From the NCBI GenBank assembly GCA_016292135.1, contig JAEFAZ010000003.1, positions 1-64,000 on the forward strand: a stretch of DNA of 64,000 nt. Direction: 5' to 3'. Position numbers and translations under genes: made by a program. The first letter of the stretch is position 1; every line of letters begins with the position of its first letter. This DNA is from Saccharofermentans sp. GTDB lineage: Bacteria; Bacillota; Clostridia; Saccharofermentanales; Saccharofermentanaceae. This document shows, piece by piece, positions 59,869-64,000 of this stretch. The notes under the pieces are model-generated. The model saw only the letters and a list, made by a program, of their open reading frames with translations, made no database searches and was not told where the DNA came from.

Positions 59869-62052
59869 TTATCCTTTGTTGTTCACATACTTATCGTACT
59901 TATATAGGAACGTCACCATCTGTCTTCTCAGGCACTTGCCTTGGGGCTTGAAGGTGTTGTCGTCGTAGCCTGCGACTATCTTCATCTCGGATGCCCAGAT
60001 CGTTGCCTTGTAGAAGTAGTCTTTACTCTTGACGTCAGTGAACTTGCAGGTCTTGGCTTTGGGCTCAGGTTTGTTCGCCATCCTCCAGAGGAAGGTTACC
60101 GTCTGGGCTCTGGTGCAGATGCCCTTAGGGTTGAACTTGTACTTCGATACGCCTGTGGTGATGCCCTTTTCGACGGCCCAGAGGACTGGCTTGTAGAAAT
60201 AATCCGTCTTCTGTACATCCGTGAACTTACAGGTTGTCGAATTCAACTTGGGTTCGCCCTGGAGCCTGTAAAGGAAGGTGACCATCTGGGCTCTGGAGCA
60301 CTCGTTGGCGGGGCGGAACTCCGTCTGGTTCGCATAGCCCTTGACGACGCCTGTTTTCGTGAGGTAGTTTGTCGGGGCGTACCAGAAAGATTTGCTGTCC
60401 TTTACGTCTTTATAGAGGACCGTAAGGGTGCAGTTGGCCTTCTTGCCTGCTGCAGATGCGGTTATCGTTACGGTTCCGGCCATCTTGGCCATGATGTTGC
60501 CCTTGGAATCGACAATTGCGATGTTCTTGTCAGAAGACGTCCATGTAACATGATCCAGTGACTTTTCGAGTATTGCCCTCAGCTTATCCTTCTGGCCGCA
60601 GACGACACTGCCGGAGTTCTTGTTGAGCTTAAGCTTGACCACCTGGGGAACGCCCTTGCCTAAAGTGTCCATGGGGTCGTTCGCGGTGAAGTGCTCAAGA
60701 GGGAACGACTTGTCATGGAAATCAGGATCCATGCCGTCAGGCCATTCGTTCGTAGCGCTCTTGGTAGGTTTCATAGCGTACCAGTCGTAATATTCCATTG
60801 GATCGTCAGTCTCATCATCGACCCAGGTCGCATCTATGCCGTACCATTTCCCGTCAATGCATACCTCATTCCAGGCGTGAGAAGCGATAGTTCCGTGATA
60901 AAACTCTGCCTGACCTAAGATAATGTATGCATCCACACCGACACATTTCAGAAGAGTATACTCGATATTGGCGTAATCCTCGCATACTCCTATGCCACGG
61001 TAGATACAATCGTCCAGCGCTGTGCCATAATGGTTACCCGGGCCCACGTCTCCGTACTTCATGTGCTTTACAACATACTCCGTTACGATCTTTATCTTTT
61101 CCTCCGTGGAAGTCTTCTCCGTGATAGGAAGTGAATCGACGATCTCTTCTATCTTCTTCCTGATCCCTTTTTTAAAATCGGTATATTCGATCCCGTGCTT
61201 CTCGAAAAAGCTCACCAGTTCGTCATCGACAAACAGTTCTGTGTATCCTTCAAACCAGACACCTTTAATACCCGGCATCTCATACAGAACTTCCAGATTG
61301 CTGACTCCCGAAGGCAGGAAAACACTTTTCAGATTTTTCATATCCTTCAGGAATGAGATATCTTCAACAAAAGTATGTTTGATGCTGAGATCTTCAAGAT
61401 CAGTCAGATACGATACCATATACTTCGTATCTTTATCTGTAAGGTTGCAGCCGGTCAGATACAACTCTTTCAGTCTTTTTGTCTTCTGGAAAAAATCTTT
61501 ATAGTCCCCGATCCGCTGAGAAGTAAAATCGATTGATTCGAGTTTTGTAAGTTTTGAATAATCCGCCTTTGAATAACCCCTCATATTCTCGAGCATTATT
61601 TCTGTCAGGTTTTTAAGATTAACTATACTCCCGTAGTGCTTCGCCTTGTTTTCACACATGGAGATACTCGTGATCTTCGGATTATTAACTCCCTCAAAGT
61701 CTACAACAGCCCATTGAAACATCAGTCCAAGGCTGGAAGCATTTGTCTTAATGCCATTAATAAAATCCTTATCGAATGTATAACCGTTCGCACAGATATA
61801 TGCCGATTCCAGATTAGGACAGAGCTTGATAAGCTGTATTGCGTCTTCGGTCTCTTTGTCGTATCCATTACTAAATACGCTTACATGTTTTACTTTCGCA
61901 AGTTTGGCCGGATCGTTCTTTATCTCGACGAGTTTATCAAGTTCTACATAAGAGTAGTCCTCATCAGCACGAAGCTGCCTGATGCCGGCAAAGGACCCCA
62001 AAAGGATCATAATGCTGAGTACGATCAATACTTTTTTTCTCATTTTTCCCAC
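59869..62052 (-). CDS. Surface protein: leucine-rich repeats, transglutaminase, Ig-like domain and three SLH domains
   Basis: A 727-residue exported protein. Signal peptide 1-29; leucine-rich-repeat-like region 50-280 (NLTEIMLENM, RLKELYLTGCNLTD, DLEDLSIKHTFVED); transglutaminase core 320-430 with C357 (GVCEDYA), H392 (SHAWNEV) and D407 (GIDATW); a BIG2-type Ig domain 465-548 (VTWTSSDKNIAIVDSKGNI, MAGTVTITASAAG); and SLH domains 550-720. It should sit on the cell wall and bind or modify proteins through the intact catalytic triad. Its start has a weak GGGGGTGGG ribosome binding site. Confidence 0.9.
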   Translation of the reverse strand: MGKMRKKVLIVLSIMILLGSFAGIRQLRADEDYSYVELDKLVEIKNDPAKLAKVKHVSVFSNGYDKETEDAIQLIKLCPNLESAYICANGYTFDKDFINGIKTNASSLGLMFQWAVVDFEGVNNPKITSISMCENKAKHYGSIVNLKNLTEIMLENMRGYSKADYSKLTKLESIDFTSQRIGDYKDFFQKTKRLKELYLTGCNLTDKDTKYMVSYLTDLEDLSIKHTFVEDISFLKDMKNLKSVFLPSGVSNLEVLYEMPGIKGVWFEGYTELFVDDELVSFFEKHGIEYTDFKKGIRKKIEEIVDSLPITEKTSTEEKIKIVTEYVVKHMKYGDVGPGNHYGTALDDCIYRGIGVCEDYANIEYTLLKCVGVDAYIILGQAEFYHGTIASHAWNEVCIDGKWYGIDATWVDDETDDPMEYYDWYAMKPTKSATNEWPDGMDPDFHDKSFPLEHFTANDPMDTLGKGVPQVVKLKLNKNSGSVVCGQKDKLRAILEKSLDHVTWTSSDKNIAIVDSKGNIMAKMAGTVTITASAAGKKANCTLTVLYKDVKDSKSFWYAPTNYLTKTGVVKGYANQTEFRPANECSRAQMVTFLYRLQGEPKLNSTTCKFTDVQKTDYFYKPVLWAVEKGITTGVSKYKFNPKGICTRAQTVTFLWRMANKPEPKAKTCKFTDVKSKDYFYKATIWASEMKIVAGYDDNTFKPQGKCLRRQMVTFLYKYDKYVNNKG

Positions 62053-62185
62053 CCCCGAAAAGATCAGACCATAAGGCCTCGTTTACACATTATACCATCC
62101 TATCGAAGGCAGAGAAAAGGCGGGGCAGCAGACCGGATCAGTCTTCAGTGACAGGGCCCGCACAGTCTCCTTAAATGTTCAAATA

Positions 62186-62278
62186 TTAAACAGCAGAAAC
62201 ATCATCCCCTTCAAAGGGATAATCTGCTTCGACTCCATATTGGGAAAGTATATAACTTTCGCAGGCTTTACGGTCCAT
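62186..62278 (-). pseudogene. N-terminal remnant of a YjbR/MmcQ-family gene
   Basis: A 30-codon frame, DRKACESYILSQYGVEADYP then FEGDDVSAV, matches the usual beginning of YjbR/MmcQ proteins (ILSKYG...YPF..D.AVF) and then meets TAA. Members normally reach about 110 residues, and no continuation is seen in other frames. It starts 12 bp after the GntR gene stop. The rest of this 240-bp gap shows nothing else. Confidence 0.5.
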
Positions 62279-62290
62279 AAAAAAGCAGGA

Positions 62291-62965
62291 TCACTCGGCT
62301 ATGTATTCGCTGTATTCCTTCTTGATGATGTCCCAGTCAAGGTCGAACCTGGACATGTGCTTGGAGAAAGCCGCGCATGCCGCATCCTTGTCGCGGGCTG
62401 CTATGGCATCCGCGATCGCGATATGGTCCGATACGAGCTTATTGTCCTTGATGGTCCTTAAGGACAGAGACCTTACACGGTCGAAATGAAGGCTCATGAG
62501 GCTTACCATGTAGAAGCACTGCAGTTTGTTGCAGGCGACATAGATGCTCTTATGGAATTCGTTATCAAGATCCATGAACTTAGGCGGGTCGTTCTCCAGA
62601 TAGAACTGCTGGAGCTTGATATTTGCATAAAGGTTCTGGATCTCTTCATCTGTCGCGACATCACAGGCCTCCCTGATGAGGGCCGTCTCGACAGCGATAC
62701 GGAGGAATCTGGATTCCTTGATGAGTTCGTAATCTATGAGAGAAACACTGCAGCCCTTCTGGGGCAGGATATTCAGTATCCTTGACTTGGACAGTTCGAG
62801 AAAGGCTTCGTGAACGGGGGTCCTGGAAATGCCGAGCTGGGATGCTATCTCCTGTTCGCCGATAAGGCTTCCCGGCTTGATCTCCATATTGATGATGTTG
62901 TCTTTTACCATCCTGAAGGCATACTCGCGGTTAGGTTCGAAATTATTCTTAGGTGTTATTATCAT
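62291..62965 (-). CDS. GntR/FadR-family regulator, probable hexuronate repressor
   Basis: About 224 residues from the ATG at 62965, with AAGGGG 9 nt upstream; 62983 is an alternative. The winged helix (about 10-75) has GSLIGEQEIASQLGISRTPVHEAF, and the FCD ligand-binding domain follows with metal-type His residues (DLDNEFHKSIYVA, SDHIAIADAI). FadR-subfamily GntR proteins such as UxuR and ExuR sense hexuronates. The neighbouring uxuA copy and a palindrome over its own promoter that resembles the uxuA operator support a UxuR-like role. Confidence 0.87.
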   Translation of the reverse strand: MIITPKNNFEPNREYAFRMVKDNIINMEIKPGSLIGEQEIASQLGISRTPVHEAFLELSKSRILNILPQKGCSVSLIDYELIKESRFLRIAVETALIREACDVATDEEIQNLYANIKLQQFYLENDPPKFMDLDNEFHKSIYVACNKLQCFYMVSLMSLHFDRVRSLSLRTIKDNKLVSDHIAIADAIAARDKDAACAAFSKHMSRFDLDWDIIKKEYSEYIAE

Positions 62966-62990
62966 ACTGGAAGACCCCTTCATAAAACTA

Positions 62991-63024
62991 GTTAGAAACT
63001 AACACAAAAAAGCCTTTGTGTAAA
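62991..63024 (-). promoter_or_regulatory. Promoter and likely self-operator of the GntR gene
   Basis: On the minus strand TTTACA (63019-63024) and TAGTTT (62996-63001) are 17 bp apart. GTTAG-AAA-CTAAC (62991-63003) is palindromic and covers the -10; together with the adjoining ACTAGT it resembles the uxuA operator. Confidence 0.55.
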
Positions 63025-63045
63025 GGACTTGCATACTACACATAT

Positions 63046-63081
63046 AAGCCGCATAACCCGAGAAGAGCGGTTATGCGGCTT
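63046..63081. terminator. Stem-loop between the second uxuA and the GntR gene
   Basis: AAGCCGCATAACC (63046-63058) and GGTTATGCGGCTT (63069-63081) form a perfect 13-bp stem with a 10-nt loop, 38 bp after the uxuA stop. No T run follows on the minus strand, so termination may be partial. Confidence 0.6.
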
Positions 63082-63118
63082 TGATGGGATAGGAGGTCAC
63101 CATGCGGGGTACAGGTGA

Positions 63119-64000
63119 TCAGCCGTTTTTTGTTATTGCTTCCCATAGTCCGTTGATATAGGCAGCGCCCAGAGCGCGGTCGTAGAGACCATATCCCGGC
63201 CTTCCGGTCTCATCCCAGATCATGCGTCCGTGATCGGGTCTTATGTAACCGTCAAATCCGTTCTCATAAAGGCATCTTACGATCTTTGCCATATCAAGGT
63301 CGCCGCAGGATGAAAGGTGCGCGGATTCATAGAAATCCTTATCTGATACATGCTTAATATTCCTCAAATGAACAAAGTGGATCTTGCCCATGGCAGAAAA
63401 TGTTGAAGCAATGTCGGCAACATCATTCGCAGGGTCAGCGGCAAGACTTCCCGTGCAGAGGGTAAGCCCGTTCCTATTGGATGGAACGAGGTCCAGATAC
63501 TTGCTGATCGATTCCTTGCAGTTAACGACCTTGGGCAGATGGAAAAGAGGCCACGGCGGATCGTCCGGGTGTACTGCAAAATCGATATCAAGGGATTCTG
63601 CAACAGGTATGACAGCATCAAGAAAATACTTGATATTGGCGAAATATTCGGAAGAAGAAACATTACGGTAGTATTCAATATCATCAGCCATCTGAGCGAA
63701 TCTTTCAGGCTCCCAGCCCGGGAGACTGAAGTTATTGGAACCACGCATCATGGACGAAGTGATATTGGACAATGAAAGCTTTACGGCATCGTCATGGTAA
63801 TAAGCCATGGTATAGCTTCCGTCAGGCAGATACTCGGATAAGACCGATCTGTACCAGTCCATTACGGGCATGAAATTATAGCAGATACATTTGACGCCGC
63901 ATGAAGCGAGATTCTTCATCGACAAAATGTAATTATCGATATACATATCACGAGTAGAAAAACCCTTTTTAATATCCTCATGGATGTTAAGGCTTTCTAT
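63119..64000 (-). CDS. uxuA: D-mannonate dehydratase (copy 2), 5' end outside the window
   Basis: The frame is open to the right edge; the visible part is about 293 residues and includes upstream codons for IESLNIHEDIKKG that match copy 1, so the start lies beyond 64000. CICYNFMPVMDWYRSVL, VHPDDPPWPLFHLP, LTLCTGSLAA and YIRPDHGR are the family's conserved blocks. It is very similar to the enzyme at 44287-45354 but is encoded in another operon beside the GntR regulator. Two copies in one locus may allow different regulation, or one may act on another sugar acid. Confidence 0.93.
   Translation of the reverse strand: MESLNIHEDIKKGFSTRDMYIDNYILSMKNLASCGVKCICYNFMPVMDWYRSVLSEYLPDGSYTMAYYHDDAVKLSLSNITSSMMRGSNNFSLPGWEPERFAQMADDIEYYRNVSSSEYFANIKYFLDAVIPVAESLDIDFAVHPDDPPWPLFHLPKVVNCKESISKYLDLVPSNRNGLTLCTGSLAADPANDVADIASTFSAMGKIHFVHLRNIKHVSDKDFYESAHLSSCGDLDMAKIVRCLYENGFDGYIRPDHGRMIWDETGRPGYGLYDRALGAAYINGLWEAITKNG

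Noticed and set aside
63096..63170. Plus-strand mini-ORF after a perfect AGGAGGT at 63090-63096
   Set aside because: The 20-codon frame overlaps the end of the uxuA copy in antisense and has no other support.

Overview
The window looks like a chromosomal segment of a Gram-positive, anaerobic, plant-polysaccharide-degrading bacterium of class Clostridia. The evidence is the 16S rRNA 5' end, strong GGAGG-type ribosome binding sites, many lipoproteins, SLH-domain surface proteins, YesMN/Lpl-type sugar uptake modules, a fused AdhE and a Firmicute-style Fur-family zinc operon. The 16S fragment (1-412) suggests an Oscillospirales-like or Saccharofermentans-like rumen or gut organism, but I could not search it, so this is tentative.

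Layout. 1-600: 5' end of an rRNA operon on the minus strand with its promoter. 0.67-5.9 kb: a lipoprotein, then a zinc-uptake operon (Fur-family regulator, small membrane protein, ZnuA-, ZnuC- and ZnuB-like proteins, OB-fold-like lipoprotein) behind a consensus promoter flanked by two operator palindromes. 6-15 kb: housekeeping and membrane genes, including a bifunctional AdhE with an odd Lys/Ala-rich tail, a NUDIX hydrolase, an HD protein, a glycosyltransferase and a TPM/zinc-ribbon pair. 15.0-16.4 kb: chorismate mutase/prephenate dehydratase behind a Phe-rich leader peptide and attenuator. 16.5-31.9 kb and 35.5-47 kb: an extended glucuronoxylan-utilization region. It holds a GH10 xylanase, a YesL-like protein, an Lpl-type ABC importer, a YesMN two-component system, a GH51 arabinofuranosidase, an esterase-GH43 fusion, GH115 alpha-glucuronidase, two further esterases, and the hexuronate pathway UxaC-UxuB-UxuA-KdgK-KdgA. 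A second uxuA with a GntR regulator lies at the right edge. 32-35.4 kb: HtrA protease divergent from an OmpR-type two-component system. 47-51.2 kb: MoxR ATPase, DUF58 and transglutaminase operon. 51.4-56 kb: a three-gene cassette with two dynamin-like GTPases. 56-63 kb: nitroreductase, SLH surface proteins, a MazG-like protein and small or decayed genes.

How the genes fit together: extracellular xylo-oligosaccharides would be bound by the lipoprotein at 21.5-23.3 kb and imported by the two permeases. No ATPase is encoded beside them; such importers usually share an MsmK-type ATPase. Inside the cell the oligomers would be debranched (GH115, GH51, esterases, GH43) and cut (GH10). None of these enzymes has a visible signal peptide. 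Released glucuronate would pass UxaC, UxuB, UxuA, KdgK and KdgA to pyruvate and glyceraldehyde-3-phosphate. A GntR regulator may control the hexuronate genes through operators of the AACTAG-TATT-CTAGTT type.

The least ordinary signals are: (i) a family of nested palindromes at three loci that keep a 22-bp spacing while the repeated word differs from locus to locus; (ii) a Phe leader-peptide attenuator that appears to be translated from a leaderless start; (iii) the dynamin-like cassette; (iv) the histone-H1-like tail on AdhE.
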